DNA from: Celeribacter indicus
GTDB lineage: Bacteria; Pseudomonadota; Alphaproteobacteria; Rhodobacterales; Rhodobacteraceae
Reading direction: 5' to 3'
NCBI RefSeq assembly: GCF_000819565.1
Contig: NZ_CP004393.1
Span: forward strand, 475,001 to 539,000
Length of the DNA: 64,000 nucleotides
Position 1 is the stretch's first letter. The number at the start of each line of letters is the position of its first letter. The translations under genes and the position numbers were made by a program. This document shows positions 51,528 to 61,296 of this stretch, piece after piece. The notes beneath the pieces are model-generated. The model was not told the origin of the DNA and ran no database searches. It saw only the letters and a list, made by a program, of their open reading frames with translations.

Positions 51528-52393
51528 CGATGCCCGCGAAAAGGATCGTGAACGCGACCGTCTTCCTGTCGATCGCCCTCGCGGCGCATATCGCGCTCGC
51601 CGCCGTGCGCGTCCCGCAGCTCGAGGAAGGCAGCGAGGCGGCGGGGGCCGGGGGAGAGGACGTCCTCTCGCTCGAGGCCGCCACCGCCGGAACCGTCGCC
51701 ATGGTCGAGGCCTGGGAACGGCCGCCCGAGGTCGCGAGCGAGACGCCCGCGCCGGAGGCGATCGAACTGCCCGACGTTCCGACGGACGTGCCGCTGCCGC
51801 TCGCGACCGAGACGGCGCCGAAACGCCCCACCAGCGAATCGCTCGCCGCCGCGCCGCCGCCGCCCGACATGCCGATCGAGACGCCGGAGGCGCCCGAACC
51901 GCCGAAGCTCGCCGAGGCTCCGACGCAGAAACCGAAGCCGAAGCCGGAGGCGCCGCCGCAAAAGCCGCGCGAGACCCCCGCGCCGCAGGTCGAGCGGAGC
52001 GTGGCCGGCGGGGAGACCTCCTCGCAGAAAACCCGTGCCGCGGGCAGCGGCGGCGGGCCGCAGGCCGGCAACGCCGGGGCACAGGCCAACGCCACCCTCT
52101 CGAGTTCCGCCGTCCAGTCGCGCCTGTCGAACTGGGGCGGCGCGATCCGGAGCCGGATCGAGCGCCGCAAGCGCGCCCCTCGTGGCGCCGGCGAGGGCAC
52201 CGTGGTCCTGTCCGTCTCGATCGCGCGGTCCGGCGCGCTGGTCGGTGTGCGCGTGGCGGCCAGTTCCGGCAACGGCGCGCTCGATGCGGCGGCCGTGGAC
52301 GCGGTGCGCCGTGCCGGGAGCTTCCCGCCCGCGCCGGATGGGCTCAACGATCCGCAATACAGCTTCCGCCTGCCGATCCGCTTCACCGGCTGA
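51524..52393 (+). CDS. TonB-like energy transducer
   Basis: The product is 289 aa. It has a short cytoplasmic start, one membrane helix (ATVFLSIALAAHIALAAVRV) and a long Pro/Glu/Lys-rich periplasmic linker (PPKLAEAPTQKPKPKPEAPP). The C-terminal TonB domain has GTVVLSVSIARSGALVGVRV, then DAAAVDAVRRAGSFPPAPDG. It ends the four-gene transducer unit. No TonB-dependent receptor is in this window, so its client is elsewhere. Confidence 0.9.
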   Translation: MTMPAKRIVNATVFLSIALAAHIALAAVRVPQLEEGSEAAGAGGEDVLSLEAATAGTVAMVEAWERPPEVASETPAPEAIELPDVPTDVPLPLATETAPKRPTSESLAAAPPPPDMPIETPEAPEPPKLAEAPTQKPKPKPEAPPQKPRETPAPQVERSVAGGETSSQKTRAAGSGGGPQAGNAGAQANATLSSSAVQSRLSNWGGAIRSRIERRKRAPRGAGEGTVVLSVSIARSGALVGVRVAASSGNGALDAAAVDAVRRAGSFPPAPDGLNDPQYSFRLPIRFTG

Positions 52394-52479
52394 CCGGCAG
52401 GCCGCGCCTTTGATGTGGCGCCGCCCGACCGCTGCGGCTAGCATGCGGTGCAAGGCGGCGTCGGGACACGGGACGGAAG

Positions 52480-53376
52480 ATGGACGAGGGGCAAGCGGTC
52501 TATATCGGGGCGTCCGGGCGGATCGGCACGCTCCTGCGGGCCGTGGCGCGACGCGTGCCCGCAGACGCCTCTCCGATGCTCTGGCAATTTCGCCGTCCGC
52601 AGGCGCGGGGCCTTGCGCATGTCCTCTGGCCCGATCTGGCGGAGGTCGCGCCGCTCGTCGCCCTGTGCCGCGATCGCCCTGTCCGCACGCTTTTCGTCTT
52701 CGCCGGCGGGACCGGCTCCGCCGACAGGACGGACGCCGCCGCAATGGCCGCAAACGTGCACCTAACGGAGGCGGCGATTTCCGCCGCGGAGGCGGCAGGC
52801 ATTCCGCGGGTCGTCGTGGCCTCCTCCGCCGCGGTCTATGGCGCCGGCCGGGGCCGCGCCTTTCGGGAGGACGATGCCTGCGCGCCGCTGGATGCCTACG
52901 GTCATGCGAAGGCGGAGATGGAGCGGCGCTGCGCCGAGCGCGCCGCGCGCAGCGGGCAGGAGATCTGTTGCCTGCGGATCGGCAATGTGGCGGGGGCGGA
53001 CATGCTTTTGGGGAGTGCGACCCGGCACCCGCCCGGCGCACCGCCCCTGTGGCTCGACATCTATCCGGACGGCGATGGGCCGCGGCGGTCCTATATCGGA
53101 CCGCAAAGCCTCTTGCGCGTGCTTCTTGCACTGCATCGCGCGCCGGGGCCCCTGCCTGCGGTCCTGAACCTCGCCGCGCCGCATCCCGTCGGGATGAAGG
53201 CGCTGCTCGCGGCGGCGGTGGTGCCCTGGCGCCCGCGGCCGCAGACCGACGCGACGCGCCAGGACATCACCCTCGATTGCGGGCGGCTGACTGCCCTTCT
53301 GCCCAGCGTCGGCATCGCCGCGTCGGCCGGGGCGATCTGCGGCGAATGGCGGGAGGCGGCGGGGAAGGCCGGATGA
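52480..53376 (+). CDS. NAD-dependent epimerase/dehydratase family protein
   Basis: The product is 298 aa, an extended short-chain dehydrogenase fold. The nucleotide-binding motif is YIGASGRIGTLL near the start, VVVASSAAVYGAGRGRAF holds the active-site Ser region, and the YxxxK catalytic pair is in LDAYGHAKAEMERR. It acts on a nucleotide sugar, in keeping with the sugar transferase it overlaps by 4 nt and the dehydratase downstream. The exact sugar is unknown. Confidence 0.85.
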   Translation: MDEGQAVYIGASGRIGTLLRAVARRVPADASPMLWQFRRPQARGLAHVLWPDLAEVAPLVALCRDRPVRTLFVFAGGTGSADRTDAAAMAANVHLTEAAISAAEAAGIPRVVVASSAAVYGAGRGRAFREDDACAPLDAYGHAKAEMERRCAERAARSGQEICCLRIGNVAGADMLLGSATRHPPGAPPLWLDIYPDGDGPRRSYIGPQSLLRVLLALHRAPGPLPAVLNLAAPHPVGMKALLAAAVVPWRPRPQTDATRQDITLDCGRLTALLPSVGIAASAGAICGEWREAAGKAG

Positions 53377-53990
53377 CACCGCAAAAGCGCCTCTTCGATC
53401 TCGCCCTCGCGCTGGTGGCGGGACTTCTGCTCCTGCCCCTGATCGTGCTCGTGACCTGTGTCATCCTCCTCCGCGATGGGCGGCCGGTCTTCTACCTTTC
53501 GGAACGGATGCGCGCGCCCGACACGGCCTTCCGGCTCGTGAAGTTCCGCACGATGACAACGGACCGGGCCGACAGCGGCGTGTCCGGCGGGGACAAGAGC
53601 GCGCGGATCACCCGCACGGGCAGGATCCTGCGACGTTCGCGGCTCGACGAAGTGCCGCAGCTCTGGAATATCCTCGCCGGGGACATGTCCTTCGTCGGCC
53701 CGCGCCCGCCGCTGCGCCGTTATGTCGACCGCTTCCCGGCGCTCTACTCCGGCGTCCTGCGGAATCGTCCGGGCATCACCGGCCTCGCGACACTCCATTT
53801 CCACGCGCATGAGGAACGGCTCCTGTCCGCCTGCACCACGCCGAAGGAAACCGACGCCGTCTATGCGCGCCGCTGCGTGCCGCGCAAGGCGCGTCTGGAC
53901 CTGCTCTATGCGCGGGAGGCCAACCTCTGTCTCGACGTGAAGATCCTCGTGCAGACGGGCAGGCGGCTGCTGCGGCCGCGCCGCCGTTGA
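53373..53990 (+). CDS. Polyprenyl-phosphate sugar-1-phosphate transferase
   Basis: The product is 205 aa, of the bacterial sugar transferase (WcaJ/PglC) family, starting at ATG 53373. A membrane helix LALALVAGLLLLPLIVLVTC is followed by LVKFRTMTTDRADSG, SRLDEVPQLWNILAGDMSFV and GPRPPL, the family signature. It loads the first sugar phosphate onto the lipid carrier in exopolysaccharide or glycan synthesis. Confidence 0.92.
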   Translation: MTPQKRLFDLALALVAGLLLLPLIVLVTCVILLRDGRPVFYLSERMRAPDTAFRLVKFRTMTTDRADSGVSGGDKSARITRTGRILRRSRLDEVPQLWNILAGDMSFVGPRPPLRRYVDRFPALYSGVLRNRPGITGLATLHFHAHEERLLSACTTPKETDAVYARRCVPRKARLDLLYAREANLCLDVKILVQTGRRLLRPRRR

Positions 53991-54104
53991 GCGGTCCGGC
54001 CGCCGGTGCTCCGCCGGATCGAAAATACTGGACACCGCCGCGCAGGCAGGCCAGACTGGTCGCCAAGGTGATGGGGTACACGCAACTGCAACGCGAGGCG
54101 TCGT

Positions 54105-56075
54105 GTGTACCGGAAAGTTTTGATTTCGGGGCTGACGGCCCTGCCTGTCCAAGTGGTCAGAAGTGTCCCGCTTCTCGCCGATCTCCTTGTCTTCCTGACG
54201 GCGCTCACGGTCTCCGGGCTTGTGTTGCATCCCGGTGAGCCGGGTCTGCGCGCGGCGCCCTTCGTGTGGCTCTATCCGATGGTCGGGATCGCCGGGCCGG
54301 GCATCTCCCTCGGCCTGCGGCTCAACCGGATCCGGCTCGTGATGCTGAATGCCCGCGACCTCGACAGGCTGGCGCGGGCGGCTCTGGCGTGCAGTTTCGG
54401 GCTGCTCGGGGTGGCGCTCCTCCTCGATGTGCCGCGTGCCCTTGCGCTTGCTACCGCCTTTGGCATCGTCGCGTTTTCCGGCCTTGTCGGGGCGCGGCTT
54501 CTGGCCATTGCGGCGCTTACGAGGCTGCGCGAGCGACAGCGCAGCCGGGAGCCGGTCGCCATCTTCGGCGCGGGGCCGGCGGGGGTGCAGCTCGCCTCCT
54601 CGCTCAGCCAGTCCTCCGACGTGCGCCCCGTGGCCTTCTTCGACGACAATCCCACGATGCAGGGGATGGATATCGGCGGGCTGCCGGTCTGGTCGCCGAA
54701 GGACCTGGTCGGGGATCTCTACCGGCACGGAATCGACAGGCTGATCATTGCCCTGCCAGACGACGCGCGGACACGGCAGCGGACGCTCGTGGAGATGTGC
54801 CGGCGCGCGGAGATCGAGGTGCGGATCCTGCCCTCCTCCCTCGAGCTTCTGGCGCAGGGCGGGCGGGTGCGTCCCGGCCCGGTGGAGGCGCATGACATCC
54901 TTGGTCGCGAAAAGGTGGATCTCGAGACGCCGGAAGTCGCGCAAAGCTATGCCGGACGGGTCGTCATGGTCACCGGCGCGGGCGGCTCCATCGGGTCGGA
55001 GCTGTGCCGGCAGCTCGTAGAATGCGGCCCGGCAAAGATCGTGCTGTTCGAGCAGAGCGAATACAATCTCTATCGCATCGACCTCGAATTGCGAGAACGT
55101 GCCGCCGGGCACGGGGTGGCGCTTGCCACCTGCCTCGGCTCCGTCGCGGATCCGGTGCGGGTGCGGGACGTGATCGCCGGACAGGGCGTGGAGATCGTCC
55201 TGCACGCGGCCGCCTACAAGCATGTGCCGATGGTCGAGGCCAACGAGCTCGAGGGCGCGCGCAACAATGTCCTCGGCACCAGGGTGATCGCGGATGCAGC
55301 GGTCGAGGCGGGGCTCGAACGGTTCATCCTCGTCTCCACCGACAAGGCCGTTCGCCCGACGAGCGTCATGGGCGCCACGAAACGCCTTGCGGAGCTGATC
55401 GTGCAGGATCTCCAGACCCGCGCGCCACGGACGAAATTCGCCATGGTGCGCTTCGGGAACGTGCTCGGCTCCTCGGGCTCCGTCCTGCCGCTCTTTCAGG
55501 AGCAGATCCGCGCGGGTGGGCCGGTCACCGTCACCCATCCCGAGATCTGCCGCTATTTCATGACCGTGTCCGAGGCCTCGCGCCTCGTGCTTCTGGCCGG
55601 AGCCTATGCCGAGGGCGGCGATGTCTTCGTTCTCGACATGGGCAGGCCGCAGAGGGTGATGGATCTCGCGAGGCGGCTCATCCACCTGTCCGGGCGCCGG
55701 GTGAAGGATCCCGCGACTGGCCTTGGCGATATCGAGATCCGGGTCACCGGCCTGAGACCGGGGGAAAAGCTCCACGAGGAGCTTTTCGTCGATGCCGGCA
55801 GTCTGCGCCGGACGCCGCATCCGAAGATCCTGCGCGCGGAGGAGGCGATGCTGAGCGAGTTCGAGGTGGCCGCGATCCTGCGCGAGGTGCAGCAGGCGAT
55901 CGAGACGTCCAATCCCGAAAAGCTGCGCGCGATCGCGCGGGAGCGGGTGGAGGGTTACGCCGCCGGCCAGCTCCCGCGCAAGAACCGGAGCGCGTCGGAT
56001 CCGGGGCCCCGCGGGCCGCGCGTGTCGCCCCGGCGTGTCACCGGGGCTGGATCGCCGCGGCAACCTGACCTATGA
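54105..56075 (+). CDS. CapD/WbpM-type nucleoside-diphosphate-sugar 4,6-dehydratase
   Basis: The product is 656 aa with a GTG start. N-terminal membrane helices (residues 1-120) precede a Rossmann-like domain with FGAGPAGVQLASSLSQSS (about 155). The catalytic SDR domain starts VTGAGGSIGSELCRQL (about 289). The catalytic region is VSTDKAVRPTSVMGATKRLA, with Met in place of the usual Tyr (SMK-type triad of WbpM/FlaA1). DMGRPQRVMDLARRLI and LRPGEKLHEELF are also conserved. It probably makes a 4-keto-6-deoxy amino sugar from a UDP-GlcNAc-like substrate for surface polysaccharide. Confidence 0.93.
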   Translation: MYRKVLISGLTALPVQVVRSVPLLADLLVFLTALTVSGLVLHPGEPGLRAAPFVWLYPMVGIAGPGISLGLRLNRIRLVMLNARDLDRLARAALACSFGLLGVALLLDVPRALALATAFGIVAFSGLVGARLLAIAALTRLRERQRSREPVAIFGAGPAGVQLASSLSQSSDVRPVAFFDDNPTMQGMDIGGLPVWSPKDLVGDLYRHGIDRLIIALPDDARTRQRTLVEMCRRAEIEVRILPSSLELLAQGGRVRPGPVEAHDILGREKVDLETPEVAQSYAGRVVMVTGAGGSIGSELCRQLVECGPAKIVLFEQSEYNLYRIDLELRERAAGHGVALATCLGSVADPVRVRDVIAGQGVEIVLHAAAYKHVPMVEANELEGARNNVLGTRVIADAAVEAGLERFILVSTDKAVRPTSVMGATKRLAELIVQDLQTRAPRTKFAMVRFGNVLGSSGSVLPLFQEQIRAGGPVTVTHPEICRYFMTVSEASRLVLLAGAYAEGGDVFVLDMGRPQRVMDLARRLIHLSGRRVKDPATGLGDIEIRVTGLRPGEKLHEELFVDAGSLRRTPHPKILRAEEAMLSEFEVAAILREVQQAIETSNPEKLRAIARERVEGYAAGQLPRKNRSASDPGPRGPRVSPRRVTGAGSPRQPDL

Positions 56076-56100
56076 CACTCTCATCGGGAGGCACGTCGCC

Positions 56101-57240
56101 ATGATCGTCTATCTCAGGGAATGGTCCGGACGGAAGGACAGCTTCTTCGCCTCGGTCGTCCGCGGCGAGGAGCGGGTGCGCGCGCTGCCTCTCATCGGCC
56201 TGTCCTTCCGCGACTTCCCGCAGAGCGCCGCGCGGGCACGCGCCGCGCTCGCTGTGGCGAAACGCCAGCCGAAGGGCGCGGTCGGCCGGGCGCTGAAATA
56301 CCACCTGATCCGGGCGCAATACAACTGGTCGCGCCGCTTCTTCTCGTGCCATCCCGGCGCGGTCGCGATGTGCTGGAATGGCCTGACCGGGTCGCGCCGC
56401 GCCTTCATGGAGGGCGCGCGTGACGCCGGCGCGGGAACGCTCTTTGCCGAACTCGCGCCCTTTCCCGGCCGGATGCAGCTCGACCCCGCGGGCGTCAATG
56501 CCGCGGGCTCGGTGCCGCGCGACCCCGGCTTCTTCACCGCCTGGGCGGCGGGACGGGCGGACCGGCAGGGCGAGGGCTGGCGCGCGATGGGCGCCGCACT
56601 CACCGCGCGCGCCTCGCGGCGCAGCGATGTCGGACAGGCGGAAACGACCACGCTCGGGGCGGAAAACTTCCTCTTCGTCCCGTTGCAGGTGCCCAACGAC
56701 AGCCAGATCACCCTTTTCGCGGGCTGGGTGCGTTCGGTCGAGGGCATGCTCGACGCCCTGGCGCGCGCGTCTGCCCACCTGCCGGAGGGCTGGCACATCC
56801 GGGTCAAGGAACATCCCTCCGCGAAGACCTCGCTCGCCGGGCCGCTGGCGCGCGCGCTGGAGGCCGCGCAGGGGCGGATCGTGGTAGACAACCGGACGGA
56901 CACCTTCGCGCAGGTGCGCGCGAGCCGGGGCGTGATCACGATCAATTCCTCCGTCGGGTTGCAAAGCTTCTTCCACGACAAGCCGGTGATCGTGCTGGGC
57001 GAGGCCTATTTCGCCCTTCCCGGCCTCGTGCGCCCGGCCGGGGACCAGCCCGCCCTCGACGCGGCCATGGCGGAGGTGGAGACGCTGTCCTTCGACCCCG
57101 CGCTCCGGGCGGCGTTCATGAACTACCTTGACGAGATCCATTTTCCGCGCATATCCGAGGACGCCGACGGACGGGTCGAAATCGACCCGAAGGCCGCGAA
57201 ATCCCGCATTCTGGCCGCGAAACGGGCCGCGCTGGCCTAA
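56101..57240 (+). CDS. Capsular polysaccharide (Kps-like) biosynthesis protein
   Basis: The product is 379 aa from ATG 56101. It resembles the KpsS/KpsC (Capsule_synth) family. Features are FFSCHPGAVAMCWNGLTGSR, the late FLFVPLQVPNDSQITLFAGW, HIRVKEHPSAKTSL and VITINSSVGLQSFFHDKPVI. These enzymes add Kdo or related sugars to lipid acceptors at the start of capsule chains. The longer in-frame start (56035) overlaps the dehydratase gene and is less likely. No other kps genes are seen. Confidence 0.85.
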   Translation: MIVYLREWSGRKDSFFASVVRGEERVRALPLIGLSFRDFPQSAARARAALAVAKRQPKGAVGRALKYHLIRAQYNWSRRFFSCHPGAVAMCWNGLTGSRRAFMEGARDAGAGTLFAELAPFPGRMQLDPAGVNAAGSVPRDPGFFTAWAAGRADRQGEGWRAMGAALTARASRRSDVGQAETTTLGAENFLFVPLQVPNDSQITLFAGWVRSVEGMLDALARASAHLPEGWHIRVKEHPSAKTSLAGPLARALEAAQGRIVVDNRTDTFAQVRASRGVITINSSVGLQSFFHDKPVIVLGEAYFALPGLVRPAGDQPALDAAMAEVETLSFDPALRAAFMNYLDEIHFPRISEDADGRVEIDPKAAKSRILAAKRAALA

Positions 57241-57313
57241 TCCCCCCTTTCATCCGCACCCCCTTTCTTGTAAGGCTCCGCGCCAGTCACCCTGGACTGA
57301 TGAGGAGACCCAA

Positions 57314-58336
57314 ATGGGCTATAAGGTCGTCGTCGCGGGCGCCACGGGCAATGTGGGCCGCGAAATGCTGAACATCCTCGCCGAGCGCGAGTTTCCCGTC
57401 GACGAGATCGCGGCGCTCGCGTCGCGCAAGTCTCTCGGCACGGAAGTGAGCTTCGGCGACAAGACCCTGACCACCAAGGATCTCGACACGTTCGATTTCA
57501 CCGGCTGGGACATGGCGCTCTTCGCCGTCGGTTCCGAAGCGACGAAGAAATACGCGCCGAAAGCGGCGGCGGCGGGCTGTGTCGTGATCGACAACTCCTC
57601 GCTCTACCGCTACGACCCGGACGTCCCGCTGATCGTGCCGGAGGTGAACCCCGACGCGATCGAGGGCTATGCGAAGAAGAACATCATCGCGAACCCGAAC
57701 TGCTCGACCGCGCAGATGGTCGTGGCGCTGAAGCCGCTGCACGACCGGGCGAAGATCAAGCGCGTCGTGGTCTCCACCTACCAGTCCGTCTCTGGCGCGG
57801 GCAAGGCGGGGATCGACGAGCTCTGGGACCAGACCAAGGGCATGTATGTCCCCGGCCAAGAGGTCGATCCGACGAAGTTCACCAAACAGATCGCCTTCAA
57901 CGTGATCCCGCATATCGACGTCTTCATGGACAGCGGCGACACCAAGGAAGAGTGGAAGATGATCACGGAGACGAAGAAGATCGTCGATCCGGCGATCAAG
58001 GTCACCGCGACCTGCGTGCGCGTGCCGGTCTTCGTCGGCCATTCGGAATCGATCAATATCGAATTCGAGGACTTCCTCGACGAGGACGAGGCCCGTGACA
58101 TCCTGCGCGAGGCGCCGGGAATCCTCGTCGTCGACAAGCGCGAGGATGGCGGCTACGTCACGCCGGTGGAATGCGTCGGCGATTTCGCGACCTTCATCTC
58201 CCGCATCCGTCAGGACGTGACGGTGGAGAACGGGATCAACCTGTGGTGCGTCTCCGACAACCTGCGCAAGGGCGCGGCGCTGAACGCGGTGCAGATCGCC
58301 GAACTTCTGGGCCGCCGCGTGCTCAGGAAGGGCTGA
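57314..58336 (+). CDS. asd: Aspartate-semialdehyde dehydrogenase
   Basis: It reduces aspartyl phosphate to aspartate semialdehyde with NADPH, feeding lysine, diaminopimelate, threonine and methionine synthesis. The product is 340 aa from ATG 57314 after TGAGGAGACC. The dinucleotide motif is VVAGATGNVGREM, the nucleophilic Cys130 is in IANPNCSTAQMVVAL, and SVSGAGKAGIDELWDQ and ATCVRVPVFVGHSE are conserved. A terminator follows. Confidence 0.96.
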   Translation: MGYKVVVAGATGNVGREMLNILAEREFPVDEIAALASRKSLGTEVSFGDKTLTTKDLDTFDFTGWDMALFAVGSEATKKYAPKAAAAGCVVIDNSSLYRYDPDVPLIVPEVNPDAIEGYAKKNIIANPNCSTAQMVVALKPLHDRAKIKRVVVSTYQSVSGAGKAGIDELWDQTKGMYVPGQEVDPTKFTKQIAFNVIPHIDVFMDSGDTKEEWKMITETKKIVDPAIKVTATCVRVPVFVGHSESINIEFEDFLDEDEARDILREAPGILVVDKREDGGYVTPVECVGDFATFISRIRQDVTVENGINLWCVSDNLRKGAALNAVQIAELLGRRVLRKG

Positions 58337-58370
58337 GCAGGGCCGGAACGCCCTGTGACTGCCAGCGGAG

Positions 58371-58393
58371 GGGCGCCCGAGGGCGCCCTTTTT
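58371..58393 (+). terminator. Rho-independent terminator of asd
   Basis: GGGCGCC-CGAG-GGCGCCC is followed by TTTTT, 35 nt after the asd stop. The stem is 7 bp, all G-C. Confidence 0.88.
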
Positions 58394-58625
58394 CGTGGCC
58401 GCGCCTCCCCGGTCTTTCCGCGTGCCGCCCGGCCGGGACCGGGGCGGGCGCTCCCGCGCCTCCGTCACGATGGATCGCCCCGCGGGCGCAGTGCGCAAGC
58501 TCCTGAGGACACGGCGTGTTCCGCCGCCCCGCGATCACGGAAGGCCTTGCGCTCCGTCGCGAGAAAATGACTTGCCTCCGGCCCGGCGCCGTCGGACCTT
58601 CTCCCGCGAGCAGAAGGAGGAAACC

Positions 58626-60293
58626 ATGTTCATACCGCCACGCCCCGCCCGGAGCGCAACATCGCGCATCGCCCTGATGTCCTTTGCCGCCCTCGTCCCC
58701 GGCCTTGCCGGCGCCGACGAGATCACGGCGCGCAGCACCGTCGAAGAGGTCACCCTCTATCCCTCCGCTGCGGCGATCACCCGCGATGCGCGGGTCACCC
58801 TCGCGCCCGGCAGGCACGAGCTCACCTTCGAGGACATTCCCGTGGATGGCGCGCCCGATCGCATCCTCTCGACGCTCAAGGTCGAGGTGACCGGGGCGAC
58901 CCTCGGCCCGATCGGCTACACCACGGTTCCCGCGCGCGAGGCGAGCCGGCGCGGCGTGCCGGAGGTCGATGCCGCCTTCGCGCGGGTCGAGGAGCTCGAG
59001 GCGCAGTTGCGCGGCGCGGAACGGGACGTGGCCGCGATCCGGCTCGAGGCGCAGGCCGCGGAAGACACGCTCGCCTATCTCTCGCGGCTCGGCGCGGGGG
59101 ACGATGCCGGTGCGGAGGCCGTGATCGAACGGGCCCGCCTCATTCGCGCGCAATCCCTCGAGGCGCGTCAGGCAGCGGCGGAGGCCAACGCCCGCGCCGG
59201 GGAGGCCGAGGACGATCTCGATGTGCTGAAGGAAGACCTCGCCGCGGCGCGCGCGGATCTCGAGCGTCTGTCCGGTGCGCAGCAGGACCGGCTTGCGGTG
59301 ACGCTCACGCTCGATGTGGAGGAGGCCGGAGAGATTGCCGTGGCTCTCTCCTACATGGTGGACGATGCCTTCTGGCAGCCGGTCTACACCGCCGATCTCG
59401 ACAGCGGGAGCGGCGAGATGGTGCTGACGCGGGGCATCCAGGCGAGCCAGACCACCGGAGAGGCCTGGATCGGCGCCTCCCTCACCTTCGCCACGGACGA
59501 TCCCGCGCGGCGGTCCGACCCGGCGGAGGTGCATCCATGGATCCGCCGCATCTTCGACCCCGTGCCGATGCCGGAGCCGAACCTGCGCGCGGCAAAGGAT
59601 TCCGTCGCGGAATACGCGCCCTCCGCCATGGCCGGGGCGGCCTCCCTACAGGCACGCCCGGCACAGGTCCAGGTGACGGGGCTCAACCAGAGCTATGCCT
59701 ATCCCGAGCCCGCCACGCTCTATTCGCAGGAGGGCGCGACGGAGTTCAGCCTCGCCGAACTGCCGGTCTCTCCCGAACTGGTGGTCCGTGCGGTGCCGCT
59801 CTACGAGACGACCGGCTACCTCATGGCGACATTCACGAACGACAGCGGCGAAACGCTCGTGCCGGGGCCGGTACGGCTGATCCGCGACGGGGTGAGCCTT
59901 GGCCAGACGATGCTGGAGACCCTCGTGGACGGCGCGGAAACCGACCTCTCCTTCGGCGCTATGGACGGCATCCGGGTCGAACGGATCGTCCTCGACCGCA
60001 ACGAGGGGGACCGGGGTGTGATCTCCCGCTCGACCGAGGAAACCTCCGCATGGCGGATCGAGGTGGAGAATTTCACCTCCCGCGCCTGGCCCGTCGAGGT
60101 GATCGACCGCGTCTCCGTCAGCGAGCAGGAGGACCTGAAGATCGGCTGGAGCGCGGACCCCATGCCCGGCACGACCGATCTCGAGGACCGGCGGGGTGTG
60201 CTGTCCTGGACCTTCGACCTCGCGCCGGGGGAAACGCGGGAGATCTCGCTCGAGGAGCGGCTGCGCTGGCCCGAGGGGAAATGGTTGCAGTAA
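58626..60293 (+). CDS. DUF4139 domain-containing exported protein
   Basis: The product is 555 aa from ATG 58626 after AGAAGGAGGAAACC. The signal peptide is SRIALMSFAALVPGLAGADE. The N-terminal DUF4140-like domain has EEVTLYPSAAAITRDARVTL. A coiled-coil stretch lies about residues 120-220 (DDLDVLKEDLAAARADLERL), and the C-terminal DUF4139 beta-rich domain has ALSYMVDDAFWQPVYTADLD. The family is probably structural or adhesive; its function is unknown. It is preceded by about 290 bp with no other feature besides the asd terminator. Confidence 0.88.
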   Translation: MFIPPRPARSATSRIALMSFAALVPGLAGADEITARSTVEEVTLYPSAAAITRDARVTLAPGRHELTFEDIPVDGAPDRILSTLKVEVTGATLGPIGYTTVPAREASRRGVPEVDAAFARVEELEAQLRGAERDVAAIRLEAQAAEDTLAYLSRLGAGDDAGAEAVIERARLIRAQSLEARQAAAEANARAGEAEDDLDVLKEDLAAARADLERLSGAQQDRLAVTLTLDVEEAGEIAVALSYMVDDAFWQPVYTADLDSGSGEMVLTRGIQASQTTGEAWIGASLTFATDDPARRSDPAEVHPWIRRIFDPVPMPEPNLRAAKDSVAEYAPSAMAGAASLQARPAQVQVTGLNQSYAYPEPATLYSQEGATEFSLAELPVSPELVVRAVPLYETTGYLMATFTNDSGETLVPGPVRLIRDGVSLGQTMLETLVDGAETDLSFGAMDGIRVERIVLDRNEGDRGVISRSTEETSAWRIEVENFTSRAWPVEVIDRVSVSEQEDLKIGWSADPMPGTTDLEDRRGVLSWTFDLAPGETREISLEERLRWPEGKWLQ

Positions 60294-60502
60294 CCTCGCC
60301 GCACCTATCTCCGGCGCCGCCTGTGCGCGCCCCCCGAAGCGACTGACCGGGCGCTTTTGAACCGAAGCCCCGCGTCGCGCCTCGTGCGTGCGCCCGGCGG
60401 CGCCAGCCGGAGAGCCCGGCGCGCGTTTGGTGCCATGGTCGCCTCCGAGCGTGCTCGGCAGCGCTCCTCCCGCTGAGTCTCCTCGAGCGCTTGGCCATTA
60501 CC

Positions 60503-61213
60503 CCATTCGGCAGCCGTGAAGTCGTTCCCGCACGCCTGCGGGTCGTAAAGATCACAGCGCCGGTCCGTCGGAGATGGGCCTTGAGCCTTGAGACGGCCAG
60601 TTCGATGGGATCAGGCTCCGGCGAGCAGGGCGGCAGGTAGAGAAACCGGCAGCCGTGCTCCCTCAACGCGCGGGCGGCCCCGGTGTTGCGGTGCGTGGTC
60701 AGGTCGTCGAGCGCGACGCCTGTGCCCGGCGCGATCTCCGGCACCGGCCCCTCGCGACCGCAGGCGGCGAAGGCCGTCTCGCCCTTGATCCCCCAGAGCG
60801 CAATCAGCGCGTCCGCCGTCAGACCCGCCATCGGCGTCTGCATGGCGGGGACGCGGCGCGTCATCCAGTCCGCACGCTGTTGCCTCACGCCGGCGCGGAG
60901 GCGTCCGGTGGCGAGGGCGACTTTTTTGCAGGTGACGCGGAGACGGGGCAGCAGCCTGGCAATGGACGCGTGGTGGACCTTCACGTCCTCCGCCTCGGCG
61001 AGCACCTTGCGCAGTTTGTAGAGCGTGAGCGACCGGTTCTCCAAGGAAGGCCCGATGGGGGCCGGCGTGCCGGTTCCAGGCGGCCGCCCCCGGACCGCCG
61101 GTTCGGCATGGCCTCATGTGACACGCCCACCTTGCTCCGGTCGCAGACGTCTCCCTCAGTCGCGCCGCCGCGGCCCGCCCGCTCAGGCCTTTCTCAAAGT
61201 TCCTCTGGAACCC
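60503..61213 (-). pseudogene. Decayed IS630-family transposase, main part
   Basis: On the minus strand the fragments match the intact IS630 transposase: NFEKGLSGRAAAARLRETSA against YIEEGLSGRAAALRLKVSAA, then VHHASIARLLPRLRVTCKKV, GVALDDLTTHRNTGAARALR and SPEPDPIELAVSRLKAHLRR. The pieces are in different frames. The segment with the first catalytic Asp (FIDET) and a C-terminal segment before LYDP are deleted. The final match ends near 60503. The 5' end is interrupted by an intact IS630 copy at 61214. Confidence 0.88.
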
Positions 61214-61296
61214 TAAAGCGTTTCGGCTTGAATTTGAATCGGCGGGGGTTTCCTTGAGGTGGCTGATGTGATTCATCCTGTTTGGGAGGATGGATC

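Noticed and set aside
53091..56063. A 990-codon frame antisense to the polysaccharide genes
   Set aside because: Shadow frame without start context or domains.
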